Assembly (NCBI GenBank): GCA_963995505.1
Contig: OZ023197.1
Location: forward strand, 14,816,475 to 14,880,474
Origin: Hypericum androsaemum
Lineage: Eukaryota; Streptophyta; Magnoliopsida; Malpighiales; Hypericaceae
Direction: 5' to 3'
Length of the DNA stretch: 64,000 nucleotides
Part shown: piece by piece, positions 1-11,235 of the stretch
Layout: each line of letters begins with the position of its first letter
How positions within the stretch are numbered: position 1 is the stretch's first letter
Made by a program: the position numbers and the translations under genes
The notes under the pieces: model-generated
What the model was told of the DNA's origin: nothing
The model's database searches: none
The model's input: the letters and a program-made list of their open reading frames with translations, nothing else

Positions 1-1711
1 ATTCTTAATACCAGGAGCCTGCTCATTTTCTGCATGATCTGAATCAGGTGCATCATCAGCTAGCACACGTAAATCCCTCAAATTATCAACTGCAGAAAGC
101 AAACTGTCACCACGTCTCCTTAGCTTGTCTCTACCAGCATTCCTTAGAGAAGCACAGCCTCTAAGTGGCACATCTTTGAAAGAACTCAATCTTGGACTGA
201 GACTTCCCTGGTAGGGGGAATGCAACTTACTTGTCTGATTGCCAGCATGTCGTGAACGTAACGACTTTAACACCACAGTGGGCGAATCAGAGGTACAGCT
301 AGAAATATAAGTGCACGTAGAAGTTTCTCGAGTGTTGCCTCCCATAAGATAAGCACGGAGGTGACTTGCAAAGCAATCTAGGCGCAACTTGTCAATCCCA
401 CTTAGCTCAGCTATGGATGGTTTTGTTTTGAGTATATCCTTCATCTATCAACATACAAAATGCAACATTTATTAGCAAAACATCATATGAGCATATGTCA
501 AACATAGAAGTCCCGTGTTTACAGTATTATAAGAACTACATGCCCATCTGCAGTACTTAGAAATAAGTTAAAGAACCCAATCTCTTTTTTAGTAGCGATG
601 AAAGAAGCCCTTCTTAATCCAGGTTTGACTGAGATTATCATTTCCTATTATTTAATAAATGTTCATAAAACTACACATTCTAGTAATTAATTAGAACAGA
701 GTGTTTGCATGCATCATCATATGTTACAAAAGAAGCTATGTATACCTTTGCAAGTAACTCGATGCCCAGAAGCTTTGATTTCTCTGCGCACCAAAAATAG
801 AAATTTCGGCCATCAGAGACCTTTATATGGAATGAACGACCAGTACTGTCGGCTGGGATCTCCTCGATGGAAATGGCAGGACGATAGGATTCACTGCCCA
901 CAGTAAATAACCGCTCCGTATTACCATCGTCCCCAACAAATACAAGGCGCAGATCAGATGTTGGCAAGACCATGAGATTTAAATTCCCTCTGAAAATTGG
1001 AAAATTACAGATATTTAGCAACATGGTCTGAAAGTTGAGGGGGGAAAACAGCATAGCTCGGACATCACAAAAAACAAGATCAAACAGACAAAATCAATAG
1101 ACATAGTCCAACCCGGCACAGTAAACACATTGCACTGATCGTCCCTTGATTTGACTATTTGGTTCCTTTACCCTCTTTCTTAAGCAATCATCTAACAATT
1201 CAACCAAACATCAGCAAGAGGGCGAAGAAGCCAACGCCAATTGGAAGTTCAATTACCTAGAGGAAGTCGGGCAAAACAGCGTCCCGCGCTTCTCAATCTT
1301 CCCGACCCGCACCAATAGCAAGGGAATGCAGAAGCACCTCGCCAGCATGCCAACCTCGGACGGCTCAAAATGCTGTTCCGGACAGACAAACAGCACCATC
1401 ATCAGCCAATATATAAAACGTCGTTAAAGCCACCTAATCCTAGCGGCGGTTACCTGATTGAGATGCGCCAAGAGGCGGTCCTCCGCGACCCCGCAGGCGG
1501 ACGTGGACTTGAGCAAAGGCTTCAACCGCTCGTCGGCCCGGCACGCGCCTACAACCTGCACGTCGAGCGCGTGTAGCAACTGCAACACCTTGTCCTCCCG
1601 ATCCCTCATCAAATCCCCCGCCGCCAACGACGAAGTGGAGGAATCGTCGGCGCTAGCTAGCTCCTGGCTCTCGGGATCCTGGTTGAGCTCCGTTTCTCGA
1701 GAGCCGGCCAT
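1..1711 (-). CDS. conserved plant protein of unknown function, 3' end outside window
   Basis: Four exons can be joined on the minus strand: 1454-1711, 1257-1372, 746-989 and 444 down past position 1. All junctions are GT-AG and every phase closes (258 nt, 116 nt, 244 nt, then open to the window edge). The N-terminus MAGSRETELNQ is acidic and Ser-rich. A conserved-looking core follows, with the segments EVGMLARCFCIPL, RVGKIEKRGTLFCP, NLMVLPTSDLRLVFVGDDG and FYFWCAEKSKLLGIELLAK. The tail is basic and Ser-rich. The beta-strand-like core ending in F-x-F-W-C recalls the Pru/PH-like fold of RPN13, but this is only a resemblance and I claim no function. From memory, a protein of this type lies beside SPC25 and the peroxisomal carrier in Arabidopsis (around At2g39950), which the neighbours here would fit. 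The exon structure is well supported; the role is unknown. Confidence 0.85.
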
Positions 1712-2610
1712 ATCAAGAAACTTCGTTATTCTTTAACGTTTTCCTCAAATTTATTGCTAATTCCAAACCACAAACCCTAAATCCCCGCCTGTCTCAGGTT
1801 TCGCTTTCTTGATTTCTTAAACTCTGATTAATTAATTAATTTCGTTATTATTAAAATTCCGAGGAGGAGGGGAACTGAGAAGGAGGAAATTAGGGAAGCA
1901 GAGGAAATAGTTGGTGGTGGTGAAGGTGGCGGTTAAATATCTAGTTGGGAGGATAAGGGGAGCTTTGCCTAGAATACGATGGTTTTCAGTTTTCAATTTT
2001 CAATTGCGTTATATATAGTGCCTGGAAATTGTTGGTTTATTGCTTAAGCATTAGGCTGCATTCAGACTCGTACTTTTCCGAAAATATATCATTATTATTG
2101 ATATTTTATTAAAAATAGAACAATACTAAATATTCGTTAAAAAAATACTTAAATAAACGCATTTTAAAATTTACTACCCCTAACAAAATTTAAGGTAGGA
2201 TAATTTTGAATTTTGCAAATTGTGCAATGATGACTGGAACAGGCGGCAATTCCGAGGCTTTACTCAGATGAAACGGAAAAGGTAAATCGCAATTATTCGC
2301 GGGTTATTTTCGGCATTTACCAGAGAGAGTATAGGACGCATGTATAATAAGAGAGGGGTCCCTTCGACAACAAATATCTTTCCGTGGCCGCCATGATATC
2401 AACGAGAAACCCGACTCGTATGGTAAAAGGGGAAAGGGGCAAGTTCCAATTGGTGGGGAATATTAAGAATCTCAGGAATCATATTGTGACAAACATCCAA
2501 TTGGTTAGCCAGTCACATATTAATTCTATGGTGATATTGAAGTATGTCTCCAGTGGTGTGTATCGAAATCATACAGCAATATACTCGGCGAGAATATACT
2601 TTGTTAAACC
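1712..2610. other. intergenic region, promoter of the unknown gene and 3' flank of SPCS2
   Basis: This stretch separates two minus-strand genes. It should hold the promoter and 5' UTR of the gene starting at 1711 and the 3' UTR of SPCS2. A purine-rich tract (about 1860-1930) and AT-rich DNA (2080-2200) are visible. I see no other gene. Confidence 0.5.
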
Positions 2611-3985
2611 TCATTTGGACTTCTTTGGTTCTGCTGCATACTCGTTTATCAATGCTTCTACATCCTTCCAGAATAGGCCCTCCACCAGAACTCCCTCCGT
2701 TGTGAACCTGGTCAATCATTTCAAGTCCAATTTTAAATGCTTGTATATATAATATAATTGTGTGCATGTATATACTAGAGGAGATAACCGGAGGAAGGTA
2801 GAGAGAGACCATTTGGTGACACTCTTGGTGAACTCGACAGGCTTTCCAGCAGAAATGGATTTGGGATCTGCACTAGCTATGCTCAAAGTATACTGATCAG
2901 AACATCTTGGCAATTTGGAAGAAACCACCAAACCAGTGCTGGTGTAGGATCCCTGGACAAAAATCAACAATTGTAACATAGGAAATTGAGCAGCCAAAGA
3001 ATGGCCTCTACTTCCTATGAGAATGCTTCAATGGAACAGCAGACGACGGGAAACTAAGCCATACTATGAGAATCTAAAGTACGGCTTGCTTCAACAATGG
3101 AAGATTACAAATATAACCAAAAAGAGTAGTAAATTTCATCCAATTCATCAAACTGCATGACAGTCCTAAACCAACTTACAGAAGGCAATAGGCCGTCAAG
3201 CGCTTGTACTCTATTCAAGAAACGAATCAAAGAATAACACATTCACATTGACAACCCAATTCTGAAAAAAGAGCTAGTGTATGAAGGACATAGCCAGCAT
3301 CTTTTCCTAACCACGTGTATACCGAATAGAAGCAGCCAGCAGAATTAATGGGACAACTGACCTCAGGTGGATAAGTAGACAAGATGGCGTTCTTCTCCTT
3401 CGTATACAAGATCAGCTGCAACAAGCCGTTGAAGACTACATACTTGCCAGAGTCAAGGATCATCGAACAACAACCACCATCGTAGCAATTTACCTTACCA
3501 ATCAAGATGACATTTGTATCCTCGACTAGGCACTTATACATCAAATACACAGACACGATGATCGACTAATTTAGCCCTAATAAAACCTACAGCAAGCAGA
3601 TCTGGCACCAACATTTCAAAGCATCAATTAAATGAAATAAAAGGCGAAAAGGATATAAGCCAATGCAAGCGATGAGGAAGTCGCGGTTCTCGGGGTACTT
3701 CCTCTTGTCGAAGTGAGCAACAAGCCCGATGACGATGACAACCGTCCCAAACACCAGCCTCAGGTTGCTCATCCTCACGTCCTCCGCGTACCCCCGGCTC
3801 GTCACGATCTAGAACCCCCAATTCAACTCCTAATTACTCATGTCAAGTAAAGGAAAAAGGCCGAATCGGAGGTCGGGGAGCTAGGGTTTTACCTCGGAGA
3901 CAGCCTCATCGAGGGCGTTCTTGATGGAGTTGTGGTCGAGGAGGTTGACCTTCTTCGGGGCCGCTGCCTTCTTCTGCTCCGACAT
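2611..3985 (-). CDS. SPC25: signal peptidase complex subunit 2 (SPCS2/SPC25)
   Basis: This is a non-catalytic subunit of the ER signal peptidase complex, which removes signal peptides from secretory proteins. Five exons join in phase: 3893-3985, 3657-3808, 3362-3443, 2810-2952 and 2611-2707, giving 188 residues, the usual length for plant SPCS2. The start MSEQKKAAAPKKVNLLDHNS is the family N-terminus. Two membrane segments follow (LRLVFGTVVIVIGLVAHF at about 43-60, and FLIACIGLYVVFNGLLQLILY at about 71-91). After them come the lumenal/cytosolic beta-rich part (TSTGLVVSSKLPRCSDQYTL), a conserved LVEGLFWKDVEALINEY, and a basic PKKSK end. Four introns look ordinary except the second, which has AT-AA ends (see separate entry). 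The gene lies in the same orientation as the PXN carrier upstream. It appears intact. Confidence 0.95.
3444..3656 (-). other. probable U12-type (minor spliceosome) intron with AT-AA ends
   Basis: On the minus strand the intron begins ATATCCTTTT directly after exon 2, a perfect match to the U12 5' splice-site consensus. Near its end is ATCCTTGAC, a near-perfect U12 branch site, about ten bases before the acceptor. Only a cut after ...TCTGGCAA restores the conserved reading GLYVVFNG. Cutting at the nearby AC or AG dinucleotides brings in a stop or the wrong frame. The 3' terminal dinucleotide would therefore be AA. Confidence 0.75.
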
Positions 3986-4787
3986 GCTGTATTTTTTTTT
4001 CCCTCGGAAGATCTGGGATCGTCGCGGGTTTAGTTTTCTTTAGAGGGTTTGGGCCAGTGACTACTCGGAGAGGGAGGAGATGACTTATCCCACTCTTCTT
4101 CCAATATTCACTTGCCTTTCTATCGTATATCCTGATTTAATGACTTTTTTTTTGATAAGTATTAACGACGTCATATTTTTTATTGTTACTGTTAATACTA
4201 ATTTTACATTCAAAATTACGTGAAAATTCGTCAATTTAGATTGAAACCGGATGACTATACCACTTACCAACCATCATTAGTTTTTTATTTTAAGTACGAG
4301 TTTTATTAGAAAAAATTATTTACAACTTACCCGGTATGAAATTCCTTCTTACCGGACTTTGATAAACATCCTATCTTGACGTCATAGTCCCTATAATTAA
4401 TTCCACACCATACTATCCAAACTAAATGCATAATACTTAATGTTTCAACTTCTATATCCATGGCTTGCGCAAACAAATTTGAATGATGAATGTTGCAAAA
4501 CTATAACCAAAGAAATTTGAGGTTTCATCATGACCAAAGAAATAAGGATTTTAAGGTTTCAAGTTTATCATCTGTCGCTTCCTTGTGCAGTAATGGCACT
4601 TTCAATAGAATCCTTGTACTTCTGATTTGTTTTTCTTCCTCCATCCTAAACCAGTAATAAGTTTATCCTCCTTACGGATAATATTCCTTGAAGCGGAACC
4701 AGCAGTTGTTATGATTTGAATATGCACCTAACCGATTTTTCCGGATTACATCGAATGCTGCAGAGATGCCATATGCAAAGTTTGAAA
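3986..4787. other. intergenic region, SPCS2 promoter side and PXN 3' flank
   Basis: The region contains the SPCS2 5' UTR and promoter (from 3986) and the 3' UTR of the PXN gene (before 4788). It is AT-rich between 4130 and 4320. I see no coding exon with support. Confidence 0.5.
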
Positions 4788-7286
4788 CTAGGGAGGCCTC
4801 GCTTTTGCTGCATTTCGGCCGCCTCCGGTCAGAAGGAAACGAGCACCATTGACGAGTTCTTCTTTAACCATGAACAAGATGGCCGCTGCAAAAACGCTCT
4901 GTACAATTTTTGTGCTCATGCCTTTGTAGAACCCGTAGAACCCTTCATAGTGTATCATCTTTAGGATAGCATCCAAAGTGCCTGAATGTTAAGGAAGGTA
5001 ATGCAGACACGGGTCAAAGTTAATTTGAAAATGACAAGGCAAACACCACTAGATATGATTTGATCAATATTGAAGATCCAAACCTTCGTAATGATGCCTT
5101 TTGTCTCCCATTGTAACTTGCTTCGCTTGAAGCCTCGACTGCAATGGTGAACATGTAGAGAAGGAATCACACAACTATCTTGAGAATATAGTTGGGTTCG
5201 CATATCGGTTGCATAACAAGGCTATTTAACTAGCTGCATTATGTTTATTAGATGGCATGTGGCTCAATCATAAATAAATGAACAAGCAGCCATTGTGATC
5301 CAAATATTGCACTTGCCTTCACGACAAGCAGAGGATATGTCACAACAGTTGCCCCAAGCTTTGCTAAAGCACCGAGAAGAAATATCTAGCATGATAAGCC
5401 AAGGTCAATTGAGTGTGAAAAAGGAACCTGTATCGTTGTTGAATGTTATATAAGGGGAAGAGAAAAAACCCAACCTCCAAAGCTGTGACTTGACTGTCAT
5501 TTTTCTGCAGGAGCCGCCTTTTCTTCAGCTTTTTTAACATGGTTTCATACAGCATGAATTGCATGGAAGGATTGCTTACCTATAACCAATGGAAGGACGA
5601 TCAATGATAATTCTTAGCTGATTTAAGTGTCGATTCTCACATACCATGATTAATGTCGGGAATACACCTTTCCAAAATCCAAATAGTCCAGCTTCACCAT
5701 AGATTTCCTGGACCTGTTTAATAACTTTCACTCACTTAAAGTATAAACAAAAGTTCTTAGATTTTAACTGATATCCATGAGGTGTACATTGAAAATTATA
5801 GAAAACAATCACTCAACAGAAATCTTTTACATTTAGCTTTGACTTGTGGAAAACCAAAACATTAACATGCATCAATTACGAACAATATTTTCTTCTCCCA
5901 TAGGCCGTTCCAGAAACTTAATGATATCTTAATGAAGGTCTTTAAAACATTGCACAAGCCCGGAAGAGAAAAATCAGGAAATGTACATTAGATTGCACGT
6001 ACCGCATGGCTTGTTCCAAAGGGAGGAGGCTCAGTTGCATCTAGAACTATCTCATCAGCAACAACAGACAATAATTGTGGAGATTCGGGTTTCTTTGAGC
6101 TCTTTGTGTGTGTCTGCCAAGGAAACAAGAAACAGGGAGATGCTTATCTATTGCATATATATGTGTGTGTGTGTCCAACAATTAACTATTTTTCAAAGCA
6201 AGAAGAAAAAGTATGGAGCTCAATTATGCCTGCTGTTTTATTAGCTTCAAAACATGAGGTACTTGCAGAGATATGCTTTTACCTGCATTCGCGTAACAAC
6301 AACCCAAATTGGGTTCGTCAATAGAACATTTACGCACCTGCATAAAGTAGAATTGACGACTTCAATATCCACCCATATAACTTATAATGGCTAGAAAATT
6401 GCTGAGCACTAATTAGTAGCCTGCATAGTTTTGAGTCTTTCAACTCCTTAAGGCAGCATGTAGAAGCTAATTACCCGGACAAAGCAGCAACAACAAGCGA
6501 GGAGAACATTCCCACTGATCCATCGCCCATCCCTTTCCTCTTGCGCTCCATAGCAATAGCCTCAGCTCTGTCCCTGAATATTTGATAGAAATAGTAATAA
6601 ACACCCTGTACCATGAAAGGGGCAACATATAAGAACCAAGAAGAGCATCAAATCAGTAAAAAAGAATATAAAACACGCTCTGGAACTCAACAGCACGCAA
6701 AAATGAACCGAAAGTCACAGCAATTGAACTGCTCAGTAGGCAAATGTTTTCTTATTTTCCTGGAAAATAAAATATTTTCTTACATTTTGTGTGGGTTTCA
6801 GGTGTGTAAAATCATTTTCGCTGGTCAAATTTTCTTTGCAAATACTAAAGATGCAGAAAATAATTCCAAAAAAAAAAATCGATCCTCGCCTGAGACGCCG
6901 CAGTTCCGACCAGCGAAGGGGTTAACCCACCGTACAACCGCTCCCATCCTTCATGCTTCACTACCTAATCACCATTACCGCCAACCGTCAATTAATTACA
7001 AAAAAAAATTACAAGAGAAAGGAAGGTGCACCTGCAACATTTGCTCGATAGTACCGAGCTGCCTCCGCTTCTCTTCCTTCGGATCGCGATCCGTTTGCTG
7101 CCTCGTATTTACCTGCCTCGAGATAGAGATTATAAATTTATAAATAATTTAACCGAAAAGAGATCAATAGAAGGAAAAAACAGAAGAAGAGGAACAGGAA
7201 GTAACCGTTTGGAGAGGGTAGGTGATGAGCTGAGCGATGATCCCGCCGCCGGCTCCGGCCAGGCCGTTGATCAGCGCGTCCGACAT
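4788..7286 (-). CDS. PXN: peroxisomal NAD carrier, mitochondrial carrier family (PXN/PMP38 type)
   Basis: The protein is a six-helix carrier of the peroxisomal membrane. Arabidopsis PXN exchanges NAD+, AMP and CoA-type nucleotides and supports beta-oxidation. Eleven exons join in phase: 7206-7286, 7032-7112, 6890-6964, 6475-6605, 6283-6337, 6003-6113, 5645-5713, 5475-5579, 5317-5385, 5084-5138 and 4788-4981, giving 341 residues (family about 330). It starts MSDALINGLAGAGGGIIAQL. The three carrier signatures are visible as YPLQTVNTRQQ, NPIWVVVTRMQ and YPLLVVKSRLQAK, and the third repeat ends with GFYKGMSTKIVQSVFAAAILF. Introns 3 and 9 use GC donors (after 6890 and 5317). The C-terminus ARPP differs from the Arabidopsis end as I remember it. 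Same strand and neighbour of SPCS2. No lesion found. Confidence 0.95.
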
Positions 7287-7894
7287 GTCGTCTCCTTCTC
7301 TCTTTCTTCCTTGAGAATACCGACGAACGGGGAGATCTAGCGAGAGAGACGGGGAGGGGTGGCTATTTTGTTTTTGGGGGAAGTTTGGCGGGGGAGTGGG
7401 GCCCACCCCGCGGTGTGCTAATTTCACGCACTTCAAGGCTGGGAGTTGGGCGGCGTGAGGTGTGCGCGTAGTGAGATTTGGAGTGGGGGTAGGAAAAGGG
7501 TGTTTGTTTCGTAGAAGCTATAGAGCGCCAAACGGGTTTCCTAATTTCCTGTTTTGACTTTTGAGCCGTTTTACATTTTTGGTTTAATTGTCAAAGTGAC
7601 ATTGTCAAATCAATTAATCCCATTTGAGTCTAATGAAATATAAAAATATAAAAATTTATTCTAATAAATATTTAACAACTGTATAATTTCGGTAAATCCA
7701 ACTTGATAATGGAAGTTACCATTTTATATTATATATACGGAAATATGGAGGATGACATTTGTCGTTAGGTGTTAAACTGTTCTGGTCTGGGGCCCACCTA
7801 CTGTTTTGACTGGTTTGCCCTCGTTTTAGGACTGGGGAATATGCTGATGCCGATGCTTTATAGGGACAGATTTGGTAGCCTAATTTTTATTTTT
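7287..7894. promoter_or_regulatory. PXN promoter region
   Basis: This is the upstream region of the minus-strand PXN gene. A C/T-rich 5' UTR-like tract (7287-7350, minus strand GA-rich) lies next to the start codon, followed by G-rich DNA and then AT-rich DNA from 7560. No TATA box could be assigned with confidence and there are no other genes. Confidence 0.4.
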
Positions 7895-8310
7895 GATTAT
7901 CATGGTGGCCCATTTATTGGCATTGATTTTGCTACCAACCGTCTTGCCGGCCTATTGAGATATTACATAATTAAGACAACTTCATAATCCGTGACCATTT
8001 ATTTGGTATTTATGGTACTCGTGGTCGTGGTTACCAAATATTGGTAAATGATATCAATTTTCAAATCAAAAAATTTAATTTCCTATGATATTTTTTAAAA
8101 TTCAACTTTAAACTTCTGTATAACTCAAGAACGGTGACACCCCTAAAAGAAAAAGAACGGTGACGGTCGATTTGTCTATGATCGATTAAACGTTGATAAT
8201 CCCCAATTAGTATGTAACCGTTAACTACCTAATTTTCATGAAACGGAACAATATATCTCTCAGGTAATTGAAAGCGATGATTCATTTCCTTTACAGATTT
8301 GTATCTGTGC
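7895..8310. repeat. duplicated UGT downstream flank, copy 1
   Basis: This block is closely similar and in the same orientation to 38265-38620. Shared words include CCCATTTATTGGCATTGATT and GATTAAACGTTGATAA. In both places it lies just downstream of a minus-strand UGT 3' end, so the UGT and its flank were duplicated together. Here the sequence runs uninterrupted through AAGCGATGATTCATTTC, where the other copy carries a 1172-bp LTR element. Confidence 0.8.
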
Positions 8311-8465
8311 GTGACAGAGATATCATACATTAATTGCAGGATATGAAGCAGTTACACTTCAACAACAATCTTCGAACCAAACTCCATCTCTCATTAGTCA
8401 CCCGACCAACACTCGGGTGATTAACGGGAGTGGAATTTTCTTTCCTCATAACTAATACAGAAACT

Positions 8466-8815
8466 AACTAAGCAATCTGCGGATTGATAGAAAGAACTAT
8501 CCGGTCTCAAACAAGCGTCGATGATTTTTTCAATCTCGTAGCTCTTTCTCTAATTTCCTTCCCCTCCTTCTCGACCATCAATCTTCTAACAACTTCCGGA
8601 ATCTTCCCCCTCTCCAAGCCACCCTCCTCCTCCAGATTCAACCCAATTCCCCAAACATCACTCACATACCTTGTGTCGACCATTTGACATGGGATAACAC
8701 ATCATAGAGACCCCTTCACAGACACTCTCCAAGGTGGAGTTCCACCCATTGTGGGTCCAGAAAGCACCAATTGCACTGTGGGCCAGGACCTCCAACTGTG
8801 GGGCCCATTTCACTA
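8466..8815 (-). pseudogene. UGT76-like C-terminal fragment 1
   Basis: The minus strand encodes the end of the plant UGT sugar-donor (PSPG) box ([14 protein letters not shown]) and the following C-terminal region. It is most like the copy at 39921-41394. Deletions remove the ADQxVNAR part after the PSPG box and the reading is broken. At about 8808-8816 it joins abruptly to the 3' end of a different UGT subtype, showing a recombination or deletion junction. Non-functional. Confidence 0.8.
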
Positions 8816-9518
8816 CAAATGTGCAGAATTTTCTTGTCTAGAGCAATGACAAGATGTGATCAACCAATTGGTTGAGTGATTTTTAGGAAGAACCATTATT
8901 AGGCTCTAAAGAAAGAAGTGCCTTCTCTCTAAGCTCCTTAATCGTCTCCCTAATCTCCTGCCCTTCTTTTACACCACCCATAACCCTCCCAACAATCCTC
9001 TCAATCTCCCCTCTCTCCATCTCATCCTCCAATTGCAACCCAACCCTCCAAACATCACTCACCCACCTAGCGTTGACTCTCTGGTCAGCGATCCTAGGTG
9101 TACATATCATTGGCACCCCTTCACAAATACTCTCCAACGCGGAGTTCCACCCATTGTGGGTCCAGAAGGCACCAACTGCACTGTGAGCCAGAATCTCCAT
9201 TTGTGGGGCCCATTTGACCACTAGGCCTCTCTCCTTTAAAAGCCCATTAGGTAGGGCCTCGGCCCACTCATTATCGAGGACCAGGCCCGGCCTTACGAAT
9301 TGACAGTGCTCAATTTTGAGTACGAGATTAAATAATTAGGGCGGTGCGTACCATTGATGGGAAGATACCCTCTTTGAGCGAGATCCAGAGAGGCATTAAG
9401 AACCATCATGCACGCAGCTCCACCGGTCCCCAACACAATCCTGGGAAGCCTAAACTCATCAGCAACTCCCTGGGTGAAGTGGAACACCACGTCCGAGATC
9501 AGCCCAGCGACCGGCGAC
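8816..9518 (-). pseudogene. UGT76-like fragment 2, exon 2 mostly deleted
   Basis: The copy resembles the gene at 42298-44432. The C-terminal part (8883 to about 9290) carries a good PSPG box: [20 protein letters not shown] core, then ICEGVPMICTPRIADQ. At about 9292, within RPGLV, homology jumps to the intron and then exon 1 (VAGLISDVVFHFTQGVADEF to about 9518). Most of exon 2 and of the intron is therefore gone. Homology stops at about 9518, where an antisense-strand coiled-coil/ubiquitin gene begins. No complete enzyme can be made. Confidence 0.85.
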
Positions 9519-9519
9519 G

Positions 9520-10292
9520 CAAGCTTGAGGAGCTCTCTAAGGAGGTTGATGAGCTGCGCAGACAGAAGATGGCCAAGATTGACGAGACTCCGCATTTCCA
9601 GGTTTCTTCCACTTCTTTTGTAGACATCTTTTTTTGTTGAGGTTTAGGGTAGATAGATAGATAGATAGGGTAATGGGATTTCAGGTAATTGTTTGTTATT
9701 TACTTGTTCATCTTGGAATTTTTGTAATAGGGTTTCTGGTGTGCTTGGATCGTGTGCTGTTGGATTGGATTTTTTTTTTTTTTGGTTTCTGTATTTTTAT
9801 CTTGATTCTGACTTCAAGTTATTGCGTTAGATCTTTGTTAAAACCCTCACCGGCAAGATAATCACCCTTGAGGTTGAAAGTTCCGATACCGTTGACAGCA
9901 TCAAGGCTAAAATCCGAGACAAGGAGGGAATTCCACCGGACCAGCAGAGGTTTTTCTTTGCCGGGAAGCAGCTGGAGGATGGCCTCACTCTTGCCGATTA
10001 CAACATCCAGGAGGACTCAACCTTGCACCTTCTCCTCCGTATGCGCCGCGGTGTTGATAAGATCATCTTTGTGAAGAACCTTCACGGAGGGACCATAACA
10101 TTTGATGTCGAGAATTTTTCGGAATTTACCATCGACAACCTCAAGGCCAAAATCGAAGACGTGGAGGGAATCCCACCGGACCAGCAGAGGCTGATCTTTG
10201 CTGGGAAGCAGTTAGAGGGTCGCACTCTTGCGGATTATAACATCGACGAGGAGTCAACCGTGCAAATGGTCCTCCGTCTTAGATGTTGTTAA
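9520..10292 (+). CDS. ubiquitin-repeat gene (two diverged ubiquitin units behind a coiled-coil exon)
   Basis: An exon ending at 9601 ([20 protein letters not shown], then DETPHFQ) is followed by a donor GTTTCT. The next exon (9831-10292) starts IFVKTLTGK, so the splice rebuilds FQ-IFVKTL where ubiquitin has MQIFVKTL. Two ubiquitin folds follow: unit 1 keeps [10 protein letters not shown] and ADYNIQ but ends LLLRMRRG; unit 2 ([13 protein letters not shown]) lacks the Asp in QLEDGRTL and ends RLRCC before the stop. The usual RGG processing site is missing from both. Upstream the frame stays open back to 9344, through antisense UGT sequence, so the original 5' end may be lost. It is either a neofunctionalised ubiquitin-like gene or a recent relic; further ubiquitin debris lies downstream. 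Confidence 0.5.
9651..9668. repeat. (GATA)n microsatellite
   Basis: About four and a half tandem GATA units lie in the intron of the ubiquitin-repeat gene. Confidence 0.85.
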
Positions 10293-10566
10293 ACTTGGCA
10301 GCTTTTAAGCTAGGATGGTCGCACTGACTCTTGCAGATTAACTCATTATTCAACTATTTACATTAGTTTTCTAAACTTTTGTATTTGGTACTCCACACAT
10401 TTTCTTATGTGTCGCAAGGAGAATCCACAATGTTAAAACTTGTTTGAATATCACTTTCTTGTGTCGGAACTACAATTCTGTTGGTTGCCTGTTGCTTTAC
10501 GTGGGCCTTGAAACATTCCGTTGACCAAAAAGTAGAAACCAGATTGACAAAAGACAGAAAATTGAG

Positions 10567-10905
10567 AAAGCATTCCACCAGATGCTTATCTTCTCAGGAA
10601 AGCAGCTCGAGGATGGTCGCACCTTGCTGACTACAATATCCAAAAAGAGTCCACTCTTCATTTTTTGCTACCTCTCTGTGGTGGTATGCATATCTTTGTG
10701 TAGCGGTTCAAAATTCTGGTACCATCGACTATGTGAAAGCCGAGATTCGGGATCAGGAGGGCACTCCACCAGCCCAGCAGAGGCTCATCTTTGGCAGTAG
10801 GAGTCCACCCTCCTCCATCTGGTGCTGCGTCTCGGTGATGGAATGCAGATATTTGTGGGGACCCTGACAGAGAAGACCATTACGGTGGAGGTGGAGAGTT
10901 CAGTT
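10567..10905 (+). pseudogene. decayed ubiquitin units
   Basis: Recognisable ubiquitin pieces occur in several frames. One runs from CCACCAGATGCTTATC (PPDxxxLIF) through [11 protein letters not shown] at 10570-10660. A second runs from about 10740 (VKAEIRDQEGTPPAQQRLIF). A third begins with [20 protein letters not shown] from about 10842. Frameshifts and losses separate them. This is the continuation of a polyubiquitin-like array that starts at 9831. Confidence 0.8.
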
Positions 10906-11235
10906 TGAGGAGAGTGAAATTCGACAATGCCAGTTTGAGGAGCTCCGAAAAGACACTATAGCGAGGAATGTGGAAAGGGATGAACATGGCGGTTCGCGTG
11001 TAGAGACGGGGACATGCAGTCCCCTTTACGAGCCAACGATGGTGCCAATGCAACGATCAAACTCTGTCCATGTCCATGAACGAGTTCAAGATGTTGGTCA
11101 CTCTTTTTTTTAAGATTGATATTTCTAACTTCATACTTTTCTAACTCTTTTTGAGGGGACATAGGTTTCTAACTCGCTACGTGGACTAGACGTTGTGTGA
11201 AGTAATTTTTTTCTGCTAGATCTATCCATTACAGG

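Noticed and set aside
2384..2752. 122-codon plus-strand frame
   Set aside because: It overlaps SPCS2 exon 5 and its intron in antisense and resembles no family.
6613..7143. 176-codon plus-strand frame
   Set aside because: It runs antisense through PXN introns and exons 2 and 3; the PXN exons explain the conservation.
9033..9224. Plus-strand frames over UGT fragments (also at 39966, 42493, 42937 and 43911)
   Set aside because: They are antisense shadows of the minus-strand UGT coding sequence.
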